DNA of 64,000 nt from Rhopalosiphum padi (lineage: Eukaryota > Arthropoda > Insecta > Hemiptera > Aphididae): the NCBI RefSeq assembly GCF_020882245.1, contig NC_083598.1:91951714-92015713 (forward strand), written 5' to 3'. The notes beneath the pieces are model-generated. The model had not been told where the DNA came from. It was given only the letters and a program-made list of their open reading frames with translations, and did no database searches. A program made the translations under genes and the position numbers. Position 1 is the stretch's first letter. Each line of letters starts with the position of its first letter. Positions 26,803 through 40,475 of this stretch are shown here, piece by piece.

Positions 26803-28591
26803 GATCTAATATAATGGCCTATAAATAATTATATGATGTTGTACACACGAGTCATTATGGACTGAGAAAGCATATATGACATATTTTGTAGGTGTTGTAT
26901 ATTGACTCACAGAAAAAAATGTATTAAGAATCAAACAGATCATATTATATTCTTTTTACTTCTATCTGTTAAACAATTGTAGAGTACTGCATATACATAT
27001 ATATTATATTTCGTATTCTTTCTCTCATTTCGGGTAACATTATAAAGGTTCTCTCTTAACGAATTATCGCGAGAATCTCAAAAACGCCAACTACTCGCAC
27101 ACATGTACAGTGATTTTTCACACAACCAATCCGCGTCCACGAATACCGCAGTATAGGTATTTAAAGTCCCGTTCCTAAATATAAAATTGAAATCCCACGT
27201 AACCTAAAGTCACACGCGCATATTATGCTTCTTATCATATAGTGTTTCTAATACTATATTATACATATATTGTTTTATATTCCGTCAAGATGAATGCTTA
27301 AATTTTACGCACAATTTCGTGGTTTTATGATGGTTTTCCGTCTAAATAAAACTGCCAGATTTTTATACCACTACGTCTACACCTCCATACAAAGTTATGA
27401 AAAATACCGATATAATATTATATACTATTATCATACCATTTTTTTTTATACATAACACCTCTTTTTTTTATTTCGTTATTCATGTTCGTGATCCGACCGA
27501 AGAGGAAACGCCTACAGGTATTACGGCATTATGATAAACACATGGATATACGAATATTAAACATAACTCGCGGACAGATACCAACGGATACTTGGGGACG
27601 AAGAGAATGGATCGAGCTTCTTGCAATATAATAGTGGGCGAACGTGCTAAAAACTGGTTCCAGATCGCCTTGTATAGACAACAATTCACTCTGTCTCCGT
27701 CCCGCTGAATTCCAAAAAATATTAAGTTTAAAAAACACTAAGCAATTACTTGTTAATAAAAAATAAACAATAATAACGAACAAACAGAGGCTATAGTATA
27801 TAACAATCCTCCAATGATAGGTTCAGTTTAAATTTCACTAATCATATTCGACGTATGTGTATCTGGTATAATAACGCTGTATACGACTTTTAACACTCGT
27901 CGTCGACTGTCGATATGACTTAGGTACTGCAAATTACTCAATTTACTCTAGTTGTAACTTATACAATATACACTTATCATTTATCACTTTATTATTATGA
28001 CTTACCAACTACATAATCTCTTATTTTAAAACGAGTTTTGTTTTTAACTCGGTCAAATAATCTTATAATATAATATTGTGTACCAATTTTTTTTTCATTA
28101 TTTTAATTGTCGTGCTGTTTACATGAATATAAAACATTTTTGACAGTTTCAATAAACATTAATAGGTGCCTACTACAGGTATACTTATAGTTTTCATCTT
28201 TGTACATCAAATTGGAATGTAATACCTCGTCCTACGTAGTGTATTAATATAATTTATTTATATATACATTCAACATATAAAAACACTTTTATACTATTGA
28301 CGCTAAATACGTAATCAATATCAAAATTTTAAATATTCCAGCTTTATTTTTCACACATTTGTATGCAAAAATTGTACTAATTTGTAATATACCACTTTTT
28401 AAATTTCTCATACATTATCATCATACAATTATTTATAAACGATTATACGTTGTATACACGCTATTTAAAAATATTTAACCTTTTCACTACTATTATTGCT
28501 TAAAATATTTAATGTATTACCTTAGTCAGTGTATGCATAATTATGAATTATGATGTACCCAATCATATTTAATACTTTGGATATAATAAGG

Positions 28592-28720
28592 CAGCGGTTT
28601 CCAAACTTTTACGACCACTAAGTACGACACCTTTGAGAAATAATTTATGTTTCGTGGAACCCCCCTTTTTTAAAATAATTTAAGATAATAATTTTTAATA
28701 ATAATATAAATAATTTAAAT
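28592..28720 (+). mobile_element. Solo hAT-like terminus (truncated MITE)
   Basis: CAGCGGTTTCCAAACTTTT at 28592 has the look of the hAT-type MITE ends seen at 26379 (GGTTCCCAAGCTTTTT), but I found no matching inverted right end downstream. A related piece, TTTACAAACTTTTGTCACAC with nearby AAGAACC, lies at about 33670-33695. Both look like truncated copies of one family. The end coordinate is arbitrary. Confidence 0.35.
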
Positions 28721-28916
28721 ATAATATAATCCCGCGTTTAATATCTTGATATTTTTTTTCTTATTTATACTTGATACACGCAGATATACCTAATACAATA
28801 CTACGTACAGTAATTACTAATTAGTAATCATTTAATAAATATAAACATTTTAAAACAATGCAAAATTATTCGGCCGCTTGTCTCTGTCTTTGTGCCTGTC
28901 TTTGTCTCTCCCTCAC

Positions 28917-28965
<49 letters not shown>
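28917..28965. repeat. (TC)n microsatellite
   Basis: About 24 TC units, embedded in a longer imperfect CT-rich stretch at 28877-28981. It produces a spurious Leu-Ser repeat open frame. Confidence 0.95.
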
Positions 28966-28972
<7 letters not shown>

Positions 28973-30600
28973 CCTCTCTCTAAACGCCTACGTGAAAACC
29001 AACTATAGTTTAATAAATAAATTATTCTCGTATGGTGGGTTGACGACAGTATTTTGTCGAAACGATTAAGGTTCCTATTTCCTATATGTATAAATATTTT
29101 ATGTACATATAAAATATTGAAATGTATAAAGGCGAAACGCGTATTTATAATTTTGAGTGCATTGACTCATCGCGGCGTATATACATAAAATACATATACG
29201 GTCATCGATGGCCGTGATTTATGTCACCTTTATTTTTAATCACAAATTTATTGTTTTCGGGATAAAATAATTACCACGGTAGATGTTCGGAAAACCTTTG
29301 TCAACATAATATGTAATATTATTCTAAATTAATTGGAGTAAATAATATTTAAACTATTCCGACTCTATACAATTGAGTATTCGAGAGATCTGGATTCTTC
29401 GCGCCCGTACACTTGGGCCACAAGTTTTGCGGTGTACAGTTTATGATATTATATAATACATATTTAAATGGTGAATAGGAATTTATTACTTTTATCAATA
29501 CTTTTTATATACCTGTACTATATAACAGGTGCATACTATAATATGTGGTTCGACCTTGAACTCGATGCGGTTTGCACCTCCTACTTCAAGGCAATTTATA
29601 CTTGGGGATAAACAGTTCAGGGATCTCCCCGTCTCCGTACAAAATATAAATCAAAATACGGCCACAAACAATAATAATATTATTTAAACATATAGGTATA
29701 AATACATCCATAAGATATCATTCAACGTATGGGGGGTATTATTATAATTTCACAGTTTTGTTTATGATTATTACCCTTTGCCTGACAAATAACACACCTT
29801 GGGCGGAACCCATTTCTCGCAGTGTTTGAAGATAGTCATAAATACAACAGTCCTGGGTTGACGCTATACGTAGCCGTTATAACGAACAGTAGCTTTGTCC
29901 GACATATTTCCAACTCAAACCTCTGCTGTAGGTATCAAAATAAAATATTATGAAGACGAACCAATTTATTTGATTCTACGAAAAGACATTCACACAAAAA
30001 ACATATCATTACCCGTTATTATACCTATACGTATCTACATATGCATTGTATACCTACATTAGTCAAAAAAAAAAAATACTATTACAATTTGAACCAAACA
30101 TATCCGTTACAAAATTATTATTTTATCACGTATTTTTAATTACCTTAATTCAAGTGTTTTACGTTTTCGTGTAAATACAATATAATATAATATCTTACCT
30201 TGCTTTATTGTGGTCGATTCACCGCGCGTAACCGTCAATAAATAATATCTTTATTTTTCGTTTCTTGATATAAACTATATGTATATTATTTATCCATATC
30301 ACACGCACGCACAAACACACCGCGTATTGTTATATACTCGCAAAAACGCTTTATATTATTATTATTATACACAGACACCTCCTGGACTCTCTGGCAGGTG
30401 GTCGTTAATAAACAAAAAAACGGTCATAGAATAACGAACTTAATGAGAGAGACCTGGAAGGAACGAACAAAAAAACCGGTAAATCGTAAACAGACGTGAA
30501 CTTTTCTTATCTTCTGTTAGGTGTAAACAATACGGTATACGTGGGTAAATATTAAACAGTTTTTTCGCGACAAGTACTCACTAATAACCACGTATTACAG

Positions 30601-30770
30601 GTATAGGACGGACGTGTGCGCGCACGCGGACGGACGAACGGACGGACACGAATATGTCTGCGGTACTGACTGCAGTCGGTGACGGAGAGAGCTCGGCGCG
30701 CCACTCACCTTACCTCTCCTCTCGTTCTGTGTTCACCTGTCCGGTTTTCTACGCCAATGAACTAGACACG
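30601..30770 (-). promoter_or_regulatory. CpG-rich island with possible minus-strand 5' exon and tandem splice donors
   Basis: This island is far richer in GC and CpG than its surroundings (GCGCGCACGCGGACGG and GAGCTCGGCGCGCC). On the minus strand it contains the consensus-like donor GTAAGG at 30708-30713, abutting a second donor GTGAGT at 30703-30708, preceded by GAGAGGAGAG. That arrangement resembles the end of an untranslated first exon starting upstream at higher coordinates. No acceptor or coding exon was identified to the left, so a gene or lncRNA is inference only. Confidence 0.25.
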
Positions 30771-30830
30771 TAATAATATTAAGCAGATACGCGACGGCCG
30801 TCGTATACCAGTAATGTTGGCGGTAGAATA

Positions 30831-30909
30831 TAATAATAATAATAATAGTAGTAGTAGTAGTAGTAGTAATAGTAATAGTAGTAGTAAGAAGAAGAAGAAG
30901 AAGAAGTAA
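30831..30909. repeat. Compound trinucleotide repeat (AAT/TAG/AAG)
   Basis: Blocks of AAT, TAG and AAG units run together. Read antisense they yield poly-Leu and poly-Phe, which explains the 91-codon minus open frame at 30762-31037. Confidence 0.9.
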
Positions 30910-31037
30910 TAATTACCTATACATGTGCCCAGAGTTTGCAGTTGGGGTTCAACGGTTCGTAAATCGTAGGTAATGCCATCGACATAATATATTATATATT
31001 TTTTATGTATTAGTTTAATGCAGACGCAGTCATACAA

Positions 31038-32425
31038 TAGGATGAAATATCATTATTAATTGTTATTTTGCTATTATAATTATTATTACTATATACCAAA
31101 GCGTTTTACTTATTTGTTTTTAATTATGTTTCATGTGCAAATTTAACTTGGCGAACAAACGCATTCATTGGCGACGCGTCAATGAATTTTCGTACGCACA
31201 TGGGTTTCAAATGGTTTTCCAGACGACCCGACACGAAATATTGATATAATATTGTCTAAAAAATAAAACCTACTCTGGATCAACCAATAATATAATTAAA
31301 TATGTATCACACTGCGATATAATGATCGATCAAAAAATAAGTGATATCTATTTTAAATCTGTAAAATATAGTTTTACTAAAGTGTATTTAATATTATAAA
31401 ATACTTTTAAATCAATGGTATTAGGTAACGAATTAAAGTATAATAGGCGTCGAATTTACCTCATCATTGAGTAGGTCAGTATACTGATTAAATTTGAATG
31501 CAAAAAAAAATCATTATAACCAAGGTATACGATGAAAAATGATCCTGAGCGTGAACGGTCGAAACGGTTAGCAAATCTTACCAAGGATATTTTATTTTAT
31601 ATTTTAAGTATATCAACATTAAAAACAAATTGCACATTATATAATAATGATTATAATATTATTTCATACAATATTACTAACTATATATATATATTATAAT
31701 TTTTACATTAATAGATTTTTATATATTTTATTGGAAATTATGGTTATCAATTCGTAATTGTTATTTTTTTTTTTTTTACTTTTTTCGGTTATTTTAAAAA
31801 GTACTATGAAATTTGTACTTTGGCCTCCCCCCCATACTACAAACTAGATCCGATTGGCTACCTGAAATCCCTATATATTAATAATTGAAACATTTTTTCT
31901 AATAGAAAAAGTCACAAAAAAAACCACATTCATCATTGTAAAACCAATGCATTCATCGCTTCACTCAGAAGCTAAAATTATACTTTCATATAATTTCATC
32001 AAGAGATAATTTTCATTTTTTTTATAACTACGTGTCTACAAATTATGTATACATGCAATTACTAAAACCACAGTAGATTGATTTATATATTATACACTGT
32101 TTAATAGCTGTTGTACCAATATGTATCATTAAAATCTTTAATAAATAAAAAACCATTTTTTATAACAGATACACTCTAAAGATCGTTCAAATCGATTCGA
32201 ACGACATACTTTTTAATATTCCTCAAATTAAATAATTCAAAAATTTAATGGTTGATAAATTAAATAGTTTAATTTTTGAAAATTAAAAAAATACATTAAC
32301 CTTAATCAACACGATTATAAAAAATACATTTTTCAATAAAAATAATTCAATTATAATAATTAATATGAATAAAATGATAAATACTTGAATTCAATTTTAA
32401 GGAACCGTATATAATATATATATAT

Positions 32426-32500
<75 letters not shown>

Positions 32501-35500
32501 ACTTAAAACATAAAATTTAGTGTATAAGACATATAGAACTCGATTTCGTTAAACACAATAAACTTGATATTTTCTCCGTTACATGGAAAAACATTGAATC
32601 CTATACATATACGTTTTTAGCAGTCGCTGTTAATTTCTACCCATTCATATGATCCAATGTTTTTCCGTGCATGTAAGTAAGAGAGGTTTTAATTTGAATA
32701 ACCAATCATTTAAATCTCCATAGGATACTCTTAAAGTTGTAAAAATACCTCAAGAATTTGAAAATATAGTCTTAAGGTATATTTTAAAATTCCAATAGAA
32801 AGATTTCGAATAACTCAATTGGTGTGCTTAATGGATTGCCTTTTATATGTTAAAAAAATAAATAACCCAATCTTAAAAATATAAAGTTGGTAATTATATC
32901 TGTATTTTATATTCTTATTAAATATTATATTGGGCAAGTTCAATTGATAATAATTAAAAACTGAAATTTACAAACGTTCGGCTATGTGAAAAATAACTAT
33001 GGTATGTATACCAGATACCTATAATATACCTATTATATTATACTCAACTATAGGTCTAGTCGACCAGGTTTTAAAATTCTATAATATATAAAAAAAAATA
33101 AGTCTCCACAGGGAACAAATTACAACGAACACGACAATAATCATTTTTACGGTCATAATATATAATATATAAGCCATAATATATTTCTACGCATATAAAA
33201 TATAATTGTTTCGATAATTAACGCAGTCGGGCTTAATTAAATTTATATAATTTATATAATTTTAAATCCACTTCAAAGTCTCGTATGATTGTATATTATA
33301 TTGTTTAGACATCAAGTTTTCTTCTTTTCCATTAATAGAAAACTAAAATATTATATAAATCATTTGAGTGCGCGTCATTGGTGGCAAACTTTTTCTCTTG
33401 TTTAAGTATTAAGAACAAAATACAATAATTTATCAATTAAAATAAAATAATATTATGTATCTACAGAGACTTCATTTATTATAATTACCACTTCTTACAC
33501 TGCTTTTTAAACATAAATATTATCTACACTTGAGCCTAATAGCGTTAAAATGTATGCAGAAGTAACAAATATTAAATAGTTTAGATAGATTAAACGATAT
33601 TCTACTATAGTTTTGAAGTTATCGTGAACGCAAATTTAAATAATATAATGTAACCTTTTTGATCAACGATTTACAAACTTTTGTCACACAAGAACCTCTT
33701 TAAAAATAATCTTTGGAATCCCCGAGTTTATGAGCGAAAAAATGATATTTATAAACTAATTTATACTCCGAAAAATTCCTTCCATATTTATTCATTTATT
33801 TTAATAACTCAATTTTTCGCATGTTCTATAACAGTAGCATATTTTATTTACATAAAAGTTTTTTTATTATATATTGGTATACAAAAATATTTATAATAAT
33901 ACAAATTACATAATTCAGTTATTCAGATAATGAATATCGAGCATATAACGTGTATTTATAGACCCTTATAAAAATAATTTTATAGCTATCGTGGCATCGT
34001 AATGATTATGCTTCCATACAAAATGTGTGCGTACACACTGCACAACCCTAGACGAGACCATCGCTAACCCTTGACACAAGTATTATAGACCTCCAGGCTA
34101 TCACTAGACATTATGGGTCATTAATTATAGACCTGTCATTTTGGATAGTTTTCGAGCAATGGATCACAAATACACATATAGTATATTATATAAATTTAAT
34201 TTAAACTATACCACGCAATAATTATTAAAATAATAAGTATACATGTTAAGTATAAATTCTAAAATCTACAGTTATTACTATTGTTCTTTGTCTTTTAATA
34301 AATGTAAGTATTACATTTTTTCCAACTAAAGTTGTTCGATTTTAAATAATCCTTTGTATTATCAATAACATTTATTTTCATAAATCAATAATATTGATCA
34401 TATTTAGAAACAAAAAGTCAGAATGGTGTATTAAAATATTATATTTATTTACTATAAATACTTCCTATACTTCCTAACTTGTATGATAGTAAAAATATAA
34501 ATTCAGTTAAAACAAAGTTTAAGTTGGTCATAACTGTAAAATATTCAATTTAAAACGCTTTCAGTAAGTACAGTAAGTACAACTCTTAGATTTTAAAATA
34601 TAAAACAGCCTACAGATTATTGTGTGATAAAATATTTTCTCTTATACGTTTAGCCTAAAGCAGTTAAATTGATGACGATCATACAACACATTCGAAAATT
34701 GTTTACGCATTCTCTCCCACGATGCTAAACAGGAGTATATCAAGTATGGATATTAACCTATAATATTTATCGAAACATAAAAATTAAAAAGGATTGTTCT
34801 TTTTAAGACATTGAATAATTATGTACGCTTAATTAATATTCAAATGCATCCCGAAAAGGACTTTCACTTCACTTGAATGTATATGTATAGTGCTTACGGA
34901 TAATGGCAGGAAGTTGTTAAAAGTAGAAAACCTTGTTTCCCTATGTCAATATCTTAAAACTATTGTATACAAAACACATCACAGTCGATACAAACAAAAG
35001 AATATTTATTTGCAATGGAATGATAAATATTATTAAAAATATGTTCCACAGTGAACCACAGTTACGACTACTATGGTAAAAATTATTTTGTTTCGTTGAT
35101 TTTATTCTTACGAACATTGATCAATCATCATTATAATATAACAGATCTATAGATCGATAGTTCTTAGAAAATCAAAGTACTGTGAAAAACTGTAATAAAT
35201 GTGTTCATATAGGGTTTGTTTCTATACGGCATCTGAGCCGTGAAAAGCTTTACTTCCTATATCCTTCTTTATTAGCGAGACGTATTAGTTCCACATGTCT
35301 TGTTACAATAAACTTAAGTGTATCAACATTAAATTTATTTATTGTAATAAAAACATTATCGCTTAAAAAGCTTATATTGTGCAATTATAGCTACTATAAT
35401 CACAATAAATATAAATAATGCTCAACAAAATTTGTTATACTTAATAACATTGAAGTACGAAATTATTGAATGTAAATATTTACCACCTATTATAAATGAA

Positions 35501-38500
35501 CGTAAAATAGAACGTTGTATTCAATTATCTGAGTATTTTAGTAGATGGTGTAGGATTATACCAGTGCATACTAGTTGACTTCCAAAACAAACAAATTGCC
35601 TCTCATTCAAATCGTAAATAAAAAAGTTAATATACTAGTTGTGTCCGATTATCACATATATTATAATTTATAATTATATACAAATTTCCTCCCAAAAAAT
35701 GTTCACACTTGTTGCATTCATATACAATAAAATAAACTACGTATATAAATAAAATATATTATATTTAAGTGTTATGTTATAATTATAAATTTATAAAAAA
35801 TTAGTTTACAGTATGGTCAGTATGCCAGTGTATATGTTAGCGGCAATGTGTATAATATATTTAATATATAAAATGCCTAGAAATTCTATATAATACCTGG
35901 TGATTTTTAAAAAAGTGAGTAATATATTTTTTTACGTACATTTCCTAAATAATTAGTATAATAACTAGGCGTTTCATAGAATGACAAACAAAAAATTGAC
36001 AATCTGTAGCAAAAGGAATTCGCTAGGAAAAATCCAAAAAAATCAATTTCCTTTTATCATAATAAAGACAATTCACTTTATTACCACACAAACAAAAATA
36101 ATTTGTAAATTGTATGGAGAGTACACAGTTATTAATTATTATTACTATAATATTATTCTAGAAAATACAAAAATCTATGTAGAACGTATAAGGAAAAATT
36201 ACAACTCTTCACAACTCGCAATCGACTCTCCACGCACGACATTTTGTCTAAGACTGAAATGTGTCATGTGAAAAAAAAACATATGACTACGTTGACGAAA
36301 TATTTATCGAAGTATCTTTCGGCAGTCGAAACTATACTTCATCAAACTTGTTGATATTACAGATTACTAATGGATTTATATTAGATGAAGGTGCATTGTC
36401 AAATATTAATACTAATAACATGGATTTAATACATTACCTATATGTTGTTTGGCATTTCATATAATGCTTAGGTAATTTAAACAATTTTATACATTGCTGG
36501 CTGTAGTCGATATTATTTAGAGCTCCTAGATATTTTATAAAAGACCAATATTATACACATTACCCCTAACATATACATATACAAATATTTAATTTAAATT
36601 ACTAACTTATCTTTCCAATAATGCATTTTATTTTTCGTTTGATCTTAAAGTATAGCCAAGGTCCAATATTTATAGTATTATATCATAATATTATTCTCGT
36701 CCCATGCCACATGCCTTCATAGTTAGTTTAATATTTATATAATTTTTTTTATTAATTACTTAAAACGCCATTACTATACATATGTATAAACAAAAACAAA
36801 TTCTATAAAATGACTACACTATTAAAAATTAATAATAAAATAAAACTATATGATTTATGTCTTGAAATACGGCGATCAATTTAAATAAAAGCTAGTTATT
36901 CACCGTTAATAATAAATGGTAATAAATTTATTTGTTAATTCAAATTATTATAATAATATGTCTACTTATGAAATTTAAAACGCGCTATGTAGGTATTATA
37001 AATCGTTGAATAAAAAAAAAACCCTGACCTTATTTAGAAGCAACTTCATCGACGTCAATGTAAGTAAAATCACATACTAGTATTTATTAATGTGCACTTA
37101 CTTCAACGCCTTCAACCAAATAGTGTACATATTTTCATCGTTACTATATTTAAACTATACAATCCAAAATTATCTATAACAATAATATAAATTTAGTTGT
37201 ACAGCTAGGCGAAAAAAACTAAGTAGTAAAAATATTACATTTAAAAAAAAACGGAATATTCTTATATTGCGCAAGTATTCATGTAAGTACCTTTCGGTAA
37301 TCATAATAATTATTGAAGTTTAATAAAGACTTTAATTGTTTATTATGAAATACTTCAAATACTCAAATATATAATATTTTTCTAAATATCCATCAAAAAA
37401 TAAAAAGAAACTGCAGGTTATCGAATTATGATTAAGCCAACATAAAGGTCACCTGTTCCAAACGTTTGACCATTGGTGTGGTTAAAAAATCAAAGTCTCT
37501 TACAAAAATAAGACCATTGGATATTATGGAGTTTCAGCCTCATTTTTCTGCGATTCATTTAGAACACGTGCAAAAACATCTACAGTATCTGTATAGTCGT
37601 ATAATGTGGCTTGAATAATATAACGGATCATATAATATACTCGTACAATTATATTTATTCTATAGCATTATCATTATCTTATCTGCTATACTAAACCAAG
37701 TATACGGCTAACTTATAAACTAACTTATGCTTCGAAGGATAAAAGAAAATTAGAATTTTCTCTTTGCAAATATTGTATTTTATATACTTCTTCTTTTTTG
37801 AAGTATTATAGTTTTTTATTAATATTGTTTTATAATTTTATCTAAGTTTCAAAAGTTAATTTGATTTTAATTTTTTTTTTTTTTTTGTTATAAAATAAAT
37901 AGAAAGTTTATTTAAGTTTAAAATAGAAGGAAAGTAGATAACTGCTATACTATATAATATTTGTTGATTACATCTCATTATTAGGCAAGTCACTGTAATG
38001 TATGTGTTAAATCTGAATTAAATAATAAATTATTGCATACAATAAAACGATTCTGAGCTAAGATAGTCTGTCAGCCTATATAGCCCAAGTATATTTTATG
38101 ATATAATTATAAATATTAAAGTAATTTATTATACTATTAATAAGTACAGTAAGTTAAATTAATTTTCGAAAACCTTATAATTACATTTAAATATGTCACA
38201 TGTATATGTGTGTATAAAATATCATACTATACCAATATACGTTAAAATTTCAAGTGCTCGCAAAGAATATTTTTAAATTAGATACAACAAAATAACTAAA
38301 ATAGTCATTTTTATTGTGTATTTAATTTTTTCCAAATCTTTAAAAAATCTATGTTTTTGAATCACAAAAAAATAAGAATAAATGTTATTTTACTTATGAG
38401 TAAAAACTTTAAACTTTAAACACTCATAAAAAAATATTTGCTGAATTACGCTCAATTTATTTTTTTAATTTTAATAATAACAATAGAAAAAATTCGCCAT

Positions 38501-38578
38501 TGAATCCTCTTCTCTTACGCATTTAGATAAGTTTCCTAATCATAAATTGTAACAACATATAACTACGTCAGGATTGGG
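31038..38578. other. Very AT-rich non-coding DNA, no gene seen
   Basis: A long, low-complexity tract. Open frames at 33681-33896, 35182-35418, 35981-36271 and 36261-36464 are Asn/Ile/Lys/Tyr-rich and without domain signatures. Apart from the interrupted TA array at 32409-32498 and the repeat scrap at about 33670, I see nothing to annotate. Confidence 0.55.
32409..32498. repeat. Interrupted (TA)n array
   Basis: A roughly 90-bp TA array broken twice by the same interruption, TATAGGTATA (about 32424 and 32462). The two interruptions about 38 bp apart suggest that a block of the array was duplicated. Confidence 0.9.
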
Positions 38579-39266
38579 CAAGATGCTAAAAAAAAATATC
38601 ATGATACATGGTACATGCATTTAGTGTATCTAGATACAAGATACAAGATACATTGTGAATGTAGAAAAGATACAAGATTCATGTATCTTTATGCTTTGAT
38701 ACATGATACTTTTATATTTCCAATTGAATTTTATTAACTATTAAACGTAAAAGGTCTATACAAACATACAGTATACATAATACACTATACAGTCCATACT
38801 CTATACTCTATAATAGTTTAGTATTATAGTCTATAGCATATAGATTATAGGTAAAATAAAATCATAAATATTAAATAATACAATAAGTCAATACACATTA
38901 TAAAATGATTACTAATAAATCATTATATGTATTATGTATATAAATACACCAAAATTAATAAATTACATAAAAATTACAACTTTAATTTTACTTCTATATA
39001 ATTATTAATTATACATGTGTTTAATTGGTTATGGACTAATCGTTAAAAACGGACATATAAATTTAATTGGTTATAGTCTTATGGTTAGTTTTAAAATTAA
39101 ATGTTGTTTTTATAAATAAAATCTTGATTTCCTTTTTAAAAAAAATTAATAAATAATAAAAATTATATTATTGTTTCATTTATCTAAGTTTTGAAGGTTC
39201 TGCAAATCGAATTCAAATTTCTTGGTACTATTACAATAATAGTATCTTTGATACTGCCCAACCCTG
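38579..39266. mobile_element. hAT-type MITE with internal GATAC repeats (688 bp)
   Basis: The ends are CAGGATTGGGCAAGAT (left) and CAGGGTTGGGCAGTAT (right, reverse complement), a good CAGGG-type inverted repeat. The flanks AACTACGT (38571-38578) and AACTATGA (39267-39274) match at six of eight bases, consistent with a decayed 8-bp duplication. Inside the left end, GATAC or its complement GTATC recurs many times (38610-38710), and a pair recurs just inside the right end (39241-39254). Such subterminal repeats are typical transposase-binding arrays. Confidence 0.75.
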
Positions 39267-40275
39267 AACTATGAATAATAGTGATGTCGCTAATATTAAT
39301 AGGGAATATTTTTATAATATAATAGAGATTATAAGGTACTGAAAAGTATATTTTTATAATCTTAAAAGTAAACTAATTGTTTTATTTTGTTTATAGAATA
39401 TTATAAATATATATTCATAATTTATACATAAATTATACGAAAATATTATATATTAAGTCGGAAATTTATTAAATTACAAGTATAAACCAAACTTTAATAA
39501 AAGAAAACTTAAGTCTTATTATGATTTTTAATGTCCAATATTCCCACTTATCCCACATATTATGAAATAAACAATAATATAAGTAAAAAATAAGTTTAAT
39601 TATTATTTTATAAGTTTATAGAAAACGCACGTGAAATGATGATATAAATGACGAAAAATGTATAATATAATCATGTATAACTTATACATTTGTAATTTCA
39701 ATACTGACATATTTTTTCTGATTGTTTTTTAAAAATAATTATAATCAAAAATAGAAATATGATTTATGAGTAATAAAAAAACATAGAGATCTCATATTAT
39801 TGTAAAATCAAAAAAAACAATTTTTACTCTTGATAAATAATATGATTACAGTTTATAATTTCATCAACTTTAAACCTTTTTTTTTTCTTATTATTATAAA
39901 ACGTATTTTAATGTTGTACGCCAAACTTAGAAGATACTGGAAACATAAAATCATGACAGAGGTATAGCTAAATTGCCTATCCTGAACGCCGTGTAATCAT
40001 TACATCAATAATTATAGAAATAAAATAAAAATAAATTGAATATTTCTAATGTCTATAAATATTAAATAACTCTAAAAGAGTCAAAATATTTTGTTAATAT
40101 TATAATATCTAAAAAATTACAATATAAACATTTGATAAAAATTTTAAGTATTTATACTGTTCTTTGTTTTAAAATTACAACAACAACAAAAATAGATTTT
40201 TCAAATACTGCAGGTTTTCTATAATAATTCCTGTTTTCTCGTTTATTTTTTATAGGTAATACTATGAATCGTGAA
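39267..40275. other. AT-rich non-coding DNA, no gene seen
   Basis: No open frame, RNA gene or repeat boundary could be supported in this interval between two MITE-like elements. Confidence 0.55.
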
Positions 40276-40475
40276 CATAAGCGTAATTTGAGGGGGCTCG
40301 GTGGGCTATTCCCCTTCAAAATAAATTATAGTCCCCCTAAAATGGTTTGTATATTATATCCCCTTCCACTTTTATATATCTCAGGGAGCATACACATAAT
40401 AATACAGTACATACATGGTACATGCAAATTAAAATAGCCCCCCTCCCCAAATTTAAAACTCAAATTGCGCCTATG
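40276..40475. mobile_element. Short MITE (about 200 bp) with CATAGGCGCAATTTGAG-type ends
   Basis: The left end CATAAGCGTAATTTGAG and the right end, in reverse complement CATAGGCGCAATTTGAG, agree at 15 of 17 positions. G/C-rich blocks follow on both sides (GGGGGCTCGG and, inverted, GGGGAGGGGGGC). The flanks TCGTGAA and TCGTTAA are near-identical and could be a degenerate target duplication. There is no coding content. Confidence 0.65.

Larger units (their letters stand above)
26811..30600. other. Non-coding DNA with repeat fragments, no gene seen
   Basis: Notable items are the (TC)n tract at 28917-28965 and a one-ended hAT-like terminus at 28592. A minus-strand open-frame pair at 27480-27783 has no recognisable domain. 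CpG density rises again towards 30300-30600. No exon could be defended. Confidence 0.5.

Noticed and set aside
28878..29069. Leu-Ser repeat open frame
   Set aside because: A direct translation of the TC microsatellite.
30762..31037. 91-codon minus-strand frame with poly-Leu
   Set aside because: The Leu and Phe runs come from the TAG/AAG trinucleotide repeat; no signal peptide or membrane logic beyond that.
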